A stretch of 64,000 nt of DNA from Mycobacterium sp. E787 (lineage in GTDB: Bacteria; Actinomycetota; Actinomycetes; Mycobacteriales; Mycobacteriaceae): positions 1 through 64,000 of the forward strand of contig NZ_LZKL01000007.1 of the NCBI RefSeq assembly GCF_001668725.1, given 5' to 3'. Below are positions 32,791 to 42,155 of the stretch, piece after piece. The notes beneath the pieces were generated by a model. It ran no database searches, was not told where the DNA came from, and worked only from the letters and a program-made list of their open reading frames with translations. The position numbers and the translations under genes are program-made. Within the stretch, counting starts at the first letter, position 1, and every line of letters begins with the position of its first letter.

Positions 32791-33134
32791 CGCTCGACCC
32801 GGCGATCGCCGCGCGTTTGAAGCGCAACGCCGACGGGCTCATCGCCGCCGTCGTGCAGGAGCGCGGCAGCGGCGACGTGTTGATGGTCGCGTGGATGGAC
32901 GACGACGCGCTGGCCCGCACGCTGGAAACCCGTGAGGGCACGTACTTTTCGCGGTCCCGCGGCGAGCAGTGGGTCAAGGGCGCGACATCCGGCCACACCC
33001 AGCGCGTGCACTCGGTGCGGCTGGACTGCGACGGCGACACCGTGCTGCTCACGGTCGACCAGGTCGGCGCCGCCTGCCACACCGGCGATCACAGCTGCTT
33101 CGATGCCGACCTGCTGCTCGGGCCCGAAGGTTAG
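32787..33134 (+). CDS. hisI: Phosphoribosyl-AMP cyclohydrolase
   Basis: A 115-residue zinc enzyme opening the purine ring of PR-AMP. The motifs are complete: [48 protein letters not shown], and the zinc-binding CHTGDHSC. The fused HisE domain of enterobacteria is absent, as usual here. The ATG overlaps the hisF stop. Its TAG stop shares three bases with the TAA of the convergent kinase gene (TTAG at 33131-33134). Confidence 0.98.
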   Translation: MTLDPAIAARLKRNADGLIAAVVQERGSGDVLMVAWMDDDALARTLETREGTYFSRSRGEQWVKGATSGHTQRVHSVRLDCDGDTVLLTVDQVGAACHTGDHSCFDADLLLGPEG

Positions 33135-34651
33135 CCCGGCGCGACGTCCAATCCCTGGGCCGCGGCGATGGCCGCGCGGGCCCACTCGTGCCGGAAAACG
33201 GCCGGTGAGATGCGGTCACGGCGGATCGCCTCGAGATCGATGGCCTTGCCGGTGATCACCGCGTTGGGCACCCGGAAGGAGTACGCCGGCCCCTCGGTCG
33301 CGACGGCCAGGATGGCGTCGCTGTCGGTGAAATGGTTGGCCGCCATGGTGTCCTCGGCCCACTTGAACGGCTTGAGGCCACCGAAGTTCGGGACGTATAC
33401 CACCCACAGCCGGGTGCCGCGCCCGTTGTACAGCCCGGTGAGCACCCGGTTCACCGCGTCGTATTCGAGGGGGCCGAGCACTCCGACCCGGTCGGTGATC
33501 TGACCGGACAGCTTGATCCCCGGTGTGGGCGCGGGCGCGACGGGACTGCCGGGCGCGGCCGATTGAGCCGGGGCGGTGGCGTTGTGGTGCTGGTGGTTTC
33601 GGGCGCCGAGGGCGCGGACGCCGAAGTAGGCGCCCACGGCGACCACCGCGACGGCGACCAGCGCCCCGATCACGATCGCCGGTCGCCGGGAGCCGGCGCG
33701 CGCCTCGGGCGGGGGCGGCGGTGACGGGCTGCGGGGCGCGGCGATGACTTCGGTCGGTGCCGGGATGACCGTCGTGGGACCCGCCGGCACCTCGGATGCG
33801 GACGTGTTGAGCTGGCTGCCGAGCGCCGCGGCGAAATCGGCGCACGTCGGGTAGCGATCCCCGGGTTTCTTCGCCAGGGCCTTGGCGAGGGCGCCGTCGA
33901 GGTCGGCCAGTTCGGGTCGGCGTTCGCTGATGTTCGGTGGCGGCGTGGACAGGTGCTGGGTGATGACCACCGCGGGGTTGGAGTGGCGGAACGGCGCCGA
34001 CCCGGTCAGCAGGTCGAACGCGGTGCAGCCGAGGGCGTATTGGTCGGCCCGGCCGTCCAGGTCCGCGCCCTGCAGTTGCTCGGGCGCGCAGTACGCGGTG
34101 GTGCCCACCAGCATGTTGGTCGCCGTCAGCCCGCTGATGTCGCCCAGCTCGCGGGCGATGCCGAAATCGGCGAGCAGGATCCGTCGCCGCGGGCTGGCGT
34201 CGGTGAGCAGGATGTTGGCCGGCTTGACGTCGCGATGCAGCAGCCCCCGCTCGTGGGCGTAGTCGAGCGCGTCGGCGACGGCCGAAATGATCTCGACCAC
34301 ATCGGCTTTCGGCATCCCCGACGGGTACTTCGTGCGCAGCAGTTTCGCCGCGTCGGTCCCCTCGACGTAGTCCATCGAGATCCACAGTTGCCCGTCGCAT
34401 TCGCCGCGGTCGTGGATGCCGACGATGTGCTCGTTGTACAGGCTCGCGGCCAGGTCGGCCTCGCGGTTGAAGCGTTGGCGGAATTCGTCGTTGGCGGTCA
34501 GCGCGCGCGGCAGGATCTTCAGGGCGTCGCGGCGGGGCAGCCGCGGGTGCTGCGCCAGATACACCTGGCCCATGCCGCCGGACCCGAGCCGACGGATGAT
34601 CGTGTACCCGGCGAACACCTGTCCCTCGGTCAGGCCGTCGCTTTCTGGCAT
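33131..34651 (-). CDS. Membrane Ser/Thr protein kinase with extracytoplasmic TPM domain
   Basis: A 506-residue receptor-type kinase. The kinase domain spans residues 15-280, with glycine loop [10 protein letters not shown], Lys45, HRDVKPAN (Asp141) and DFG at 162-164, all intact, so it should be active. A Pro-rich juxtamembrane linker follows, then one membrane helix at about 324-346. Outside is a domain (about 383-490, [18 protein letters not shown] ... LWVVYVPN) that I assign to the TPM (TLP18.3/Psb32/MOLO-1) fold. M. tuberculosis kinases usually carry PASTA, NHL or other sensor domains, and none lies between hisI and chaA there, so this is an accessory kinase. Signal and targets unknown. 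Confidence 0.9.
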   Translation of the reverse strand: MPESDGLTEGQVFAGYTIIRRLGSGGMGQVYLAQHPRLPRRDALKILPRALTANDEFRQRFNREADLAASLYNEHIVGIHDRGECDGQLWISMDYVEGTDAAKLLRTKYPSGMPKADVVEIISAVADALDYAHERGLLHRDVKPANILLTDASPRRRILLADFGIARELGDISGLTATNMLVGTTAYCAPEQLQGADLDGRADQYALGCTAFDLLTGSAPFRHSNPAVVITQHLSTPPPNISERRPELADLDGALAKALAKKPGDRYPTCADFAAALGSQLNTSASEVPAGPTTVIPAPTEVIAAPRSPSPPPPPEARAGSRRPAIVIGALVAVAVVAVGAYFGVRALGARNHQHHNATAPAQSAAPGSPVAPAPTPGIKLSGQITDRVGVLGPLEYDAVNRVLTGLYNGRGTRLWVVYVPNFGGLKPFKWAEDTMAANHFTDSDAILAVATEGPAYSFRVPNAVITGKAIDLEAIRRDRISPAVFRHEWARAAIAAAQGLDVAPG

Positions 34652-34682
34652 GTGAGCATGTTACTGAGGGCCGAGGCCCGAA

Positions 34683-35162
34683 ATGGCAGAAAGGACCTGC
34701 CGTGGTCTACGGACCCACGCTGTACCGACCGCCATTGCCCCTGGCCGAATACGTCGAATTCTTCGGGCGTTGGCGACACCGCGGGTCCAGCTGCCGAAGA
34801 CGGCGTGGCTGGTCGAGGGATTGTTGCAGTACCTCGACGCACCGGCCGTCGGCACCCTGTTCGCGCGCGTCGACGCGCTGTCGGCTCCGGGGGATGTGCT
34901 GTTGTACAACGTGATCGGCCAGACGTTGCTGCAGGCGCCATTTCTGCAGTCCACCCGGCAATTCATCCGGCGGCTCGGCGCGCCCTGGACGTTCGGCACC
35001 GACGCGCCGGCCGCCCTCGTCGAGCGGCACGGCTGGAGCGCCGTCGTCACCGACGTGGCCGAACCCGGCAGCCGGTGGCACCGATGGGAGCACCCGGTGG
35101 TTCCGCTGGACGTGCCCGGCATGCCGCGCGGCTATTTCGTGGTGGCGACCAAATCTTCGTGA
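34683..35162 (+). pseudogene. 5'-truncated SAM-dependent methyltransferase remnant
   Basis: Codons from about 34780 onward read LPKTAWLVEGLLQYLDAPAVGTLFARVDALSAPG, the central signature of the mycobacterial leucine carboxyl methyltransferase-like (TIGR00027-type) O-methyltransferases, and continue to a plausible C-terminus (GYFVVATKSS). The N-terminal SAM-binding half (the DLGAGLGTRA-type motif), about 150 residues, is missing. Upstream is an unrelated Arg-rich reading that does not match the family. With the kinase gene it forms an accessory insert between hisI and chaA. It may still be translated, but is unlikely to be an active methyltransferase. Confidence 0.6.
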
Positions 35163-35235
35163 CGGACTGAAGATGGCCTGACTCCACGGTCGCCCGTCGC
35201 GCACCGGGACGCGTATTCGGTGAGAATGGCGAGCG

Positions 35236-36333
35236 ATGTTGAAGCGGCTGCCGTCCTGGAACACAGTGGTGCCGCTGATTGCCGTCGTCGTGCTGATGGC
35301 CACCTGGGACGAGCAGCTGGGACCGGCCCTGGTCGCGCTGCAGGCCGTGCTGTTGATCGGCGCCGTGCTGGCCGCCGTCGAGCACGCGGAGGTGGTCGCG
35401 GCCCGGGTCGGGGAGCCGTTCGGGTCCCTGGTGCTCGCGGGTGCGGTGACGATCATCGAGGTGGCCCTCATCGTCGAGCTGATGGCGTCCGGCGGCAACG
35501 AGGCGGCCACCCTGGCCCGCGACACCGCGTTCGCCGCCTTCATGATCACGACGAACGGGATCGCCGGCCTGTCGCTGTCGTGGGGCTCCCGCCGATACGG
35601 GGTGACGTTGTTCAACGCCGAGGGCAGCGGGGCCGCGCTGGCCACGCTCACCACGCTGGCGACGCTGAGCCTCGCGTTGCCCGCGTTCACCATCAGCCAT
35701 CCGGGTAAGGAGTTCTCGCCCGGGCAGCTCATCTTCGCCGCGGCCGCCTCGCTGCTGCTGTACCTGCTGTTCGTCTTCACCCAGACCGTCCGGCATCGCG
35801 ACTTCTTCCTGCCCGTCGCGCAGCGGGGCCAGAAAAGGATTTTCGAGGAGGACGAGAACCACGCCGATCCGCCCAGCGCCCGGACGGCGCTGATCAGCCT
35901 GCTGTTGTTGCTGGTTGCGCTGGTCGCGGTGGTGGGTCTGGCCGAGCAGGAGTCGCCGGCCGTCGAGCGTCTGGTGACCGCCGCCGGATTTCCCCAGACG
36001 TTCGTCGGGGTGGTGATCGCGATGCTGGTGCTGCTCCCCGAGACGCTCGCGGCCGTGCGTGCGGCGCGGCGGGGCCGCATCCAGACCAGCCTGAACCTGG
36101 CCTACGGCTCGGCGATGGCCAGCATCGGGCTGACGATCCCGGCCATCGCGCTGGCGAGCATCTGGTTGAAGGGACCGCTGGTGCTCGGTCTGGCGCCCAC
36201 CCAGCTGGTGCTGTTGGCGCTCACGGTGGTGATCAGCATGCTCACCGTGGTGCCCGGCCGGGCCACGCGGCTGCAGGGTGAGGTGCACCTGGTGCTGCTT
36301 GCCGCCTACGTGTTCCTGGCGGTCATCCCCTGA
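35236..36333 (+). CDS. chaA: Calcium/cation:proton antiporter (ChaA family)
   Basis: A 365-residue integral membrane protein with ten to eleven helices of the CaCA superfamily. Acidic alpha-repeat motifs are recognisable: GAVTIIEVALIVELMASGG with TTNGIAGLSLSWG in the N half, and VIAMLVLLPETLAAVRAARRG in the C half. The acidic residues in these repeats carry cations in exchange for protons. A cytoplasmic loop (RKRIFEEDENHADPPS region) divides the two halves. Synteny corresponds to Rv1607. It is convergent with bcp, and the stops are four bases apart. Confidence 0.92.
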   Translation: MLKRLPSWNTVVPLIAVVVLMATWDEQLGPALVALQAVLLIGAVLAAVEHAEVVAARVGEPFGSLVLAGAVTIIEVALIVELMASGGNEAATLARDTAFAAFMITTNGIAGLSLSWGSRRYGVTLFNAEGSGAALATLTTLATLSLALPAFTISHPGKEFSPGQLIFAAAASLLLYLLFVFTQTVRHRDFFLPVAQRGQKRIFEEDENHADPPSARTALISLLLLLVALVAVVGLAEQESPAVERLVTAAGFPQTFVGVVIAMLVLLPETLAAVRAARRGRIQTSLNLAYGSAMASIGLTIPAIALASIWLKGPLVLGLAPTQLVLLALTVVISMLTVVPGRATRLQGEVHLVLLAAYVFLAVIP

Positions 36334-36337
36334 CGGG

Positions 36338-36802
36338 CTAGGCCGACGACCGGGCGCGCAGGGTCTGCAGCGCCTTGTCGGCGTGGGTGTCCATGCTGAA
36401 TTCGCTGGCGATCACGTCGAGCACCCTGCGATCGGTGTCGATGACGAAGGTGGTGCGCTTGACCGGCATCAGCTTGCCCAGCAGGCCGCGCTTGACACCG
36501 AACTGCGCGGCGACGGTGCCCTCGGTGTCCGACAGCAGCGGGTAGTCGAACTTGCGCAGGTCGGCGAATTTGGCCTGCTTCTCGACGGGGTCGGCGCTGA
36601 TGCCGACCCGGTTGGCCCCGACGGCGGCGAATTCCGCGGCGAGGTCGCGGAAGTGGCAGGCCTCCTTGGTGCAGCCCGGCGTCATCGCGGCGGGGTAGAA
36701 GAACAGCACCACGGGCCCGTCGGCGAGCAGGGCGCTGAGCTTGCGGGGCGTACCCGTCTGGTCGGGGAGCTCGAAGTCGGCCACGGTGTCACCAGGTTTC
36801 AT
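36338..36802 (-). CDS. bcp: Bacterioferritin comigratory protein-type peroxiredoxin
   Basis: A 154-residue thiol peroxidase of the Bcp/PrxQ group. The peroxidatic Cys44 lies in PAAMTPGCTKEAC with the resolving Cys49 five residues later, the usual spacing for an intramolecular disulfide. It reduces hydroperoxides with thioredoxin-type electrons in the cytoplasm. It matches Rv1608 in order and length. It is divergent from trpE across a strong palindrome. Confidence 0.94.
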   Translation of the reverse strand: MKPGDTVADFELPDQTGTPRKLSALLADGPVVLFFYPAAMTPGCTKEACHFRDLAAEFAAVGANRVGISADPVEKQAKFADLRKFDYPLLSDTEGTVAAQFGVKRGLLGKLMPVKRTTFVIDTDRRVLDVIASEFSMDTHADKALQTLRARSSA

Positions 36803-36807
36803 GGGCC

Positions 36808-36861
36808 GAGCGTAACCCCACTGCGAATCCGGCCGCAGATAAGCGCAGCCAGGTTACGCTC
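36808..36861. repeat. Palindrome between bcp and trpE (element copy C)
   Basis: Ten-base perfect arms GAGCGTAACC (36808) and GGTTACGCTC (36852) flank an inner CTGCG/CGCAG pair. The whole can form a long hairpin or act as a binding site. The right end GGTTACGCTCGCG resembles the TTGCACTCTCGCG end of copies A and B. Being between divergent starts it could act as an operator, but the family resemblance suggests a dispersed element. Confidence 0.6.
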
Positions 36862-36896
36862 GCGAGCCGCCCTACCCCATCTGGGAGGATGGGTCG

Positions 36897-38447
36897 GTGC
36901 ACGCCCACCTCGCCGCCACCACGTCACGGGAGGAGTTCCGCCACCTCGCCGTGGAGCACCGTGTGGTCCCGGTGACCCGCAAGGTCTTGGCGGACAGCGA
37001 GACTCCGCTGTCGGCCTACCGCAAGCTCGCCGCGAACCGGCCCGGCACGTTCCTGCTCGAGTCGGCCGAGAACGGCCGATCCTGGTCGCGCTGGTCGTTC
37101 GTCGGGGCGGGCGCGCCGTCGGCGCTGACCGTCCGCGACGGCGAGGCGGTGTGGCTGGGGGCCGTGCCGCGGGACGCGCCGACGGGCGGGGACCCGCTGC
37201 GCGCGCTGCGGGACACCCTCGAGCTGCTGGCCACCGCCGCCCCCAGTTCGTTCAAGCCCGGTCTTCCGCCGCTGTCGGGCGGCATGGTCGGGTTCTTCGC
37301 CTACGACCTGGTGCGGCGCCTGGAACGGTTGCCCGAGCTGGCGGTCGACGACCTGCGGCTGCCCGACATGCTGCTGCTGCTGGCCACGGACCTGGCGGCC
37401 GTCGACCACCACGAGGGCACCATCACCCTGATCGCCAACGCCGTGAACTGGAACGGCACCGACGAACGCGTCGACGAGGCCTACGACGACGCGATCGCCC
37501 GGCTGGACGTGATGACCGCGGCGCTGGGCCAGCCGCTGCCGTCGACGGTGGCCACGTTCGCGCGGCCCGAGCCGCGGTATCGGTCGCAGCGCACCGTCGA
37601 GGAGTACGGCAAGATCGTCGACTACCTGGTCGAGCAGATCGCCGCCGGCGAGGCGTTTCAGGTGGTGCCCTCGCAGCGCTTCGAGATGGACACCGACGTC
37701 GATCCCATCGACGTGTACCGGATGCTGCGGGCGACCAACCCGAGCCCCTACATGTACCTGCTGCATGTGCCGAACGGCGCTGGGGCAACGGACTTTTCGA
37801 TCGTGGGTTCCAGCCCGGAGGCGCTGGTCACCGTCGCCGACGGCTGGGCGAAGACACATCCGATCGCCGGCACCCGGTGGCGCGGGCACACCGACGAGGA
37901 GGATCAGCTGCTGGAAAAGGAGCTGCTGGCCGACGAGAAGGAACGCGCCGAGCACCTGATGCTGGTCGACCTGGGCCGCAACGACCTCGGGCGGGTCTGC
38001 ACACCGGGCACGGTGCGCGTCGACGATTACAGCCACATCGAGCGCTACAGCCACGTCATGCACCTGGTGTCGACGGTGACCGGGCTGCTCGGCGAGGGCC
38101 GGACCGCGCTGGACGCGGTGACGGCCTGCTTCCCGGCCGGCACGCTGTCGGGCGCGCCCAAGGTGCGGGCCATGGAGCTGATCGAGGAGGTGGAGAAGAC
38201 GCGTCGCGGTCTGTACGGCGGCGTGGTCGGCTACCTCGACTTCGCCGGCAACGCCGACTTCGCGATCGCCATCCGCACCGCGCTGATGCGCGACGGCACG
38301 GCCTACGTTCAGGCCGGCGGCGGGGTGGTGGCCGATTCCAACGGCCCCTACGAATACACCGAGGCCTCCAACAAGGCGCGGGCGGTGCTCAGCGCGATCG
38401 CCGCCGCCGAGACGCTGACGGCGCCGCCACCGGGCCGCAATGGGTGA
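36897..38447 (+). CDS. trpE: Anthranilate synthase component I
   Basis: A 516-residue chorismate-utilising enzyme, the first committed step of tryptophan synthesis, working with a glutaminase (TrpG) encoded elsewhere. [16 protein letters not shown] is the N-terminal region that binds feedback tryptophan. [41 protein letters not shown] and [17 protein letters not shown] are the catalytic motifs. GTG 36897 gives exactly the M. tuberculosis length. No Trp-rich leader peptide is visible upstream, so attenuation is unlikely. Confidence 0.98.
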   Translation: MHAHLAATTSREEFRHLAVEHRVVPVTRKVLADSETPLSAYRKLAANRPGTFLLESAENGRSWSRWSFVGAGAPSALTVRDGEAVWLGAVPRDAPTGGDPLRALRDTLELLATAAPSSFKPGLPPLSGGMVGFFAYDLVRRLERLPELAVDDLRLPDMLLLLATDLAAVDHHEGTITLIANAVNWNGTDERVDEAYDDAIARLDVMTAALGQPLPSTVATFARPEPRYRSQRTVEEYGKIVDYLVEQIAAGEAFQVVPSQRFEMDTDVDPIDVYRMLRATNPSPYMYLLHVPNGAGATDFSIVGSSPEALVTVADGWAKTHPIAGTRWRGHTDEEDQLLEKELLADEKERAEHLMLVDLGRNDLGRVCTPGTVRVDDYSHIERYSHVMHLVSTVTGLLGEGRTALDAVTACFPAGTLSGAPKVRAMELIEEVEKTRRGLYGGVVGYLDFAGNADFAIAIRTALMRDGTAYVQAGGGVVADSNGPYEYTEASNKARAVLSAIAAAETLTAPPPGRNG

Positions 38448-39117
38448 TTCGCGCCCGGCTCGGGCGGGCCGGGTCACGATCGTCGTCGCCCAACTGCTGC
38501 TGGTGGTGGCCGCGGGGGCCCTGTGGGTCGCGTCGCGGCTGCCCTGGGTGGTGATCCGCTCTTTCGACGGGCTGGGCCAGCCGAAGCAGGTGGCGCTGTC
38601 GGGCGCCGCCTGGTCGACGGCGCTGCTGCCGTTGGCGCTGCTCATGCTGGCCACCGCCGTCGCGGCGCTCGCCGTGCGCGGCTGGCCGCTGCGGGTGCTG
38701 GCGGGGCTGTTGGCGGTGGCCAGCCTGGCGGTCGGCTATCTGGGCGTCAGCCTGTGGGCGCTTGCGGACGTGGCGGTGCGCGGTGCCGAGCTGGCGCACA
38801 TCCCGGTGATGTTCCTGGTGGGCAGCGAGCGGCGCTACTGGGGGGCCGGGATCGCGGTGGCCGCGGCCGTGTGCACGCTGACCGCGGCCGTTCTGTTGAT
38901 GCGGTCGGCCTCCAAGGCCCGGGGCAGCGCAACGAAATACGCCGCACCGGCGGCCCGCCGATCGAATGCGCGGCGCGATGACTCCGGCCGGGCGATGCCG
39001 GAGGGCGGTGAAAAGCCGGACATGTCGGACATGTCGGAGCGGATGATCTGGGATGCGCTTGACGAGGGACGTGACCCGACCGATCGGGCCCGCGAGTCCG
39101 ACACCGAGGGTCGGTGA
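38440..39117 (+). CDS. Tryptophan-operon-associated membrane protein (TIGR02234 type, Rv1610-like)
   Basis: A 225-residue protein with four membrane helices ([19 protein letters not shown], then two about residues 60-110, and ALTAAVLLM near 145), followed by a polar tail rich in Arg, Asp and Met ([20 protein letters not shown]). It is the actinobacterial trp-operon membrane protein found between trpE and trpC. A role in tryptophan or precursor transport has been suggested, but none is established to my knowledge. The ATG overlaps the trpE end by eight bases. Confidence 0.88.
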   Translation: MGDSRPARAGRVTIVVAQLLLVVAAGALWVASRLPWVVIRSFDGLGQPKQVALSGAAWSTALLPLALLMLATAVAALAVRGWPLRVLAGLLAVASLAVGYLGVSLWALADVAVRGAELAHIPVMFLVGSERRYWGAGIAVAAAVCTLTAAVLLMRSASKARGSATKYAAPAARRSNARRDDSGRAMPEGGEKPDMSDMSERMIWDALDEGRDPTDRARESDTEGR

Positions 39118-39217
39118 CGGGCCGCGCGGTGACGGTCGCTACCCTTCTTTCACGTCATCGAAATCGGCTAAGTAATCGTGGCGACAGTGTGATGGCAGTG
39201 AGAAGGGAACGACAGGC

Positions 39218-40036
39218 ATGAGTCCGGCATCCGTGCTCGACTCCATCCTCGAGGGAGTCCGGGCCGACGTTGCCGCGCGTGAAGCCGTTGTCAGCCTGAG
39301 CGAAATCAAGGCGGCCGCCGCCGCGGCGCCCCCGCCGCTGGACGTGATGGCCGCCCTACGCGAGCCGGGCATCGGCGTCATCGCCGAGGTCAAGCGCGCC
39401 AGCCCGTCGGCGGGTTCACTGGCGCCCATTGCCGATCCGGCGAAGCTGGCCCGGGCCTACGAAGACGGCGGCGCCCGCATCATCAGCGTGCTGACCGAGG
39501 AGCGCCGCTTCCGCGGCTCGCTCGACGACCTGGACGCGGTGCGGGCCGCGGTGTCAATTCCGGTGCTGCGCAAGGACTTTGTGGTGCAGCCCTACCAGAT
39601 CCACGAGGCGCGCGCGCACGGCGCCGACATGCTGTTGCTCATCGTTGCCGCGCTGGAACAGTCGGCGTTGGTCTCGATGCTGGACCGCACCGAATCGCTC
39701 GGCATGACGGCGCTGGTCGAAGTGCACACCGAGGAGGAAGCCGACCGGGCGCTCAAGGCAGGCGCCAACGTGATCGGCGTCAACGCCCGCGACCTCGCGA
39801 CGCTGGAAGTGGACCGGGACTGCTTCGCCCGCATCGCGCCGGGGCTGCCCAGCAAGGTGATCCGGATCGCCGAATCCGGCGTGCGCGGCACCGGGGACCT
39901 GCTGGCCTACGCCGGCGCCGGCGCAGACGCGGTTCTGGTCGGCGAGGGTCTGGTCAAAAGCGGTGACCCCCGCGCGGCGGTCGCCGACCTGGTCACCGCG
40001 GGCACCCATCCGTCCTGCCCCAAACCGTCTCGCTAG
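39218..40036 (+). CDS. trpC: Indole-3-glycerol phosphate synthase
   Basis: A 272-residue (beta/alpha)8 enzyme that converts CdRP to indole-3-glycerol phosphate. [14 protein letters not shown] (catalytic Glu/Lys), [39 protein letters not shown] and [12 protein letters not shown] are all conserved. It is monofunctional, without a TrpF domain, so the isomerase step must come from PriA. An AGAAGGGA ribosome site precedes ATG 39218. Confidence 0.98.
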   Translation: MSPASVLDSILEGVRADVAAREAVVSLSEIKAAAAAAPPPLDVMAALREPGIGVIAEVKRASPSAGSLAPIADPAKLARAYEDGGARIISVLTEERRFRGSLDDLDAVRAAVSIPVLRKDFVVQPYQIHEARAHGADMLLLIVAALEQSALVSMLDRTESLGMTALVEVHTEEEADRALKAGANVIGVNARDLATLEVDRDCFARIAPGLPSKVIRIAESGVRGTGDLLAYAGAGADAVLVGEGLVKSGDPRAAVADLVTAGTHPSCPKPSR

Positions 40037-40071
40037 CCGCCGATGAGCTGTCCCCGCGTCGAGAATTGGTG

Positions 40072-41343
40072 ATGGTAGACCTGTCCCGCCCGGAGCTTCC
40101 GCTTTCGAGTGCGGCCATCGCCGAACCCACCCGCCACGACCCCGATCCGGGTGGTCATTTCGGCGGCCCCGGTGGTTACGGCGGCCGCTACGTCGCCGAG
40201 GCGCTGATGGCGGTGATCGAAGAGGTCACCGCGGCCTACGAGAAGGAACGGGTCAACCCCGACTTCCTGGACACCCTCGACGAATTGCAGGCCAACTACG
40301 CGGGCCGGCCGTCGCCGCTGTACGAGGCCGCCCGGCTGTCCGAGCACGCCGGCTCGGCGCGGATCTTCCTCAAGCGAGAAGACTTGAACCACACCGGCTC
40401 TCACAAAATCAACAATGTCCTCGGCCAGGCGCTGCTGGCCAAGCGGATGGGCAAGACACGGGTGATCGCCGAGACCGGCGCCGGGCAGCACGGCGTTGCC
40501 ACGGCCACCGCGTGCGCACTGCTCGGGCTGGACTGTGTGATCTACATGGGCGCCGTGGACACCGCCCGCCAGGCGCTCAACGTGGCCCGGATGCGGCTGC
40601 TGGGCGCCGCGGTCGTCTCCGTGGAGAGCGGGTCGCGAACCCTCAAGGACGCCATCAACGAGGCGTTCCGGGATTGGGTCACCAACGCCGACAACACCTA
40701 CTACTGCTTCGGCACCGCGGCGGGGCCGCATCCGTTCCCCACCATGGTGCGCGACTTCCAGCGCATCATCGGCCTGGAGACCCGCGTTCAGATCCAGGCG
40801 CAGGCGGGTCGGCTGCCCGACGCGGTCACGGCCTGCGTCGGCGGCGGCTCCAACGCCATCGGGATCTTCCACGCCTTCATCGACGATCCCGGCGTGCGGC
40901 TGGTCGGATTCGAGGCGGCCGGTGACGGCGTCGAGACCGGCAGGCACGCGGCGACGTTCAGCGGCGGTTCGCCCGGGGCCTTCCAGGGATCGTTCTCCTA
41001 CCTGTTGCAGGACGAGGACGGCCAGACCATCGAATCCCATTCGATCTCAGCGGGTCTGGACTATCCGGGCGTAGGCCCCGAACACGCATGGCTGCGGGAA
41101 ACCGGACGCGCCGAGTACCGGCCCATCACCGACGCCCAGGCGATGGACGCGTTCGGGCTGCTGTGCCGGACCGAAGGCATCATCCCGGCCATCGAATCGG
41201 CGCACGCGGTGGCCGGCGCGCTGCAGCTCGGCGCCGAATTGGGCAGGGGCGCCGTCATCGTGGTCAACCTGTCGGGCCGCGGCGACAAGGACGTCGCGAC
41301 GGCCGCGAAGTGGTTCGGCTTGATGGGGCCCGACGAGCAATGA
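40072..41343 (+). CDS. trpB: Tryptophan synthase beta subunit
   Basis: A 423-residue PLP enzyme joining indole and serine to tryptophan. [16 protein letters not shown] contains the Schiff-base lysine. [12 protein letters not shown] and the phosphate-binding GGGSNAIG are present. ATG 40072 is taken as the start. In-frame GTG 40069 and TTG 40066 precede it, and the ribosome site is weak. The last codons overlap trpA (ATGA), matching the need for equal subunits. Confidence 0.97.
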   Translation: MVDLSRPELPLSSAAIAEPTRHDPDPGGHFGGPGGYGGRYVAEALMAVIEEVTAAYEKERVNPDFLDTLDELQANYAGRPSPLYEAARLSEHAGSARIFLKREDLNHTGSHKINNVLGQALLAKRMGKTRVIAETGAGQHGVATATACALLGLDCVIYMGAVDTARQALNVARMRLLGAAVVSVESGSRTLKDAINEAFRDWVTNADNTYYCFGTAAGPHPFPTMVRDFQRIIGLETRVQIQAQAGRLPDAVTACVGGGSNAIGIFHAFIDDPGVRLVGFEAAGDGVETGRHAATFSGGSPGAFQGSFSYLLQDEDGQTIESHSISAGLDYPGVGPEHAWLRETGRAEYRPITDAQAMDAFGLLCRTEGIIPAIESAHAVAGALQLGAELGRGAVIVVNLSGRGDKDVATAAKWFGLMGPDEQ

Positions 41344-42155
41344 CGGTGCAGCAGAGCGAAGCCAGCCGGTTGGGGCCGACCTTCGAGTCCTGCCGCCGGG
41401 ACAACCGCGCGGCGCTGATCGGTTACCTGCCCACGGGCTACCCGGACGTGCCCACCTCCGTCGATGCGATGATCGCCCTCGTCGAATCCGGTTGCGACAT
41501 CATCGAAGTCGGCGTCCCCTACTCGGATCCGGGCATGGACGGCCCGACCATCGCGCGGGCGACCGAAGCCGCGCTGGCTGGGGGAGTGCGGGTCCGGGAC
41601 ACGCTGGCCGCGGTCGAGGCGATCAGTGCGGCCGGCGGCCGCGCGGTGGTGATGACCTACTGGAACCCGGTGCTGCGCTACGGCGTTGACGCGTTCGCCC
41701 GCGACCTTGCCGCCGCCGGCGGCCACGGCCTGATCACTCCCGACCTCATCCCCGACGAAGCCGGGCAGTGGCTGGCGGCCTCCGACGAGCATCGACTGGA
41801 TCGCATCTTCCTGGTCGCGCCGTCCTCGACGCCGGAACGTCTGGCGCTGACGGTCGAGGCGTCGCGCGGCTTCGTCTACGCGGCCTCGACGATGGGCGTC
41901 ACCGGTGCACGCGACGCGGTGTCGCAGGCCGCACCCGAATTGGTGCGCCGCGTCAAGGCGGTGTCCGACATACCCGTCGGCGTCGGCCTGGGAGTGCGGT
42001 CCCGCGAGCAGGCCGCGCAGATCGGCAGCTACGCCGACGGCGTCATCGTCGGCTCGGCGCTGGTGTCGGCGCTGGGTGACGGCGGCGTGCCCGCCCTGCG
42101 CGCGCTGACGGGGGAACTGGCTACGGGTGTGCGGCAACGGGAGGCCGCCTCGTGA
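41340..42155 (+). CDS. trpA: Tryptophan synthase alpha subunit
   Basis: A 271-residue (beta/alpha)8 lyase releasing indole from indole-3-glycerol phosphate to TrpB through the tunnel. The catalytic Glu is in [17 protein letters not shown], and [11 protein letters not shown] and [13 protein letters not shown] are the loop-6 and substrate motifs. The ATG overlaps the trpB stop, and the lgt start in turn overlaps the trpA stop. Confidence 0.98.
   Translation: MTVQQSEASRLGPTFESCRRDNRAALIGYLPTGYPDVPTSVDAMIALVESGCDIIEVGVPYSDPGMDGPTIARATEAALAGGVRVRDTLAAVEAISAAGGRAVVMTYWNPVLRYGVDAFARDLAAAGGHGLITPDLIPDEAGQWLAASDEHRLDRIFLVAPSSTPERLALTVEASRGFVYAASTMGVTGARDAVSQAAPELVRRVKAVSDIPVGVGLGVRSREQAAQIGSYADGVIVGSALVSALGDGGVPALRALTGELATGVRQREAAS

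Noticed and set aside
36803..36896. Tryptophan attenuator before trpE
   Set aside because: There is a strong palindrome but no leader peptide with Trp codons and no terminator T run. The palindrome fits the dispersed element family better.
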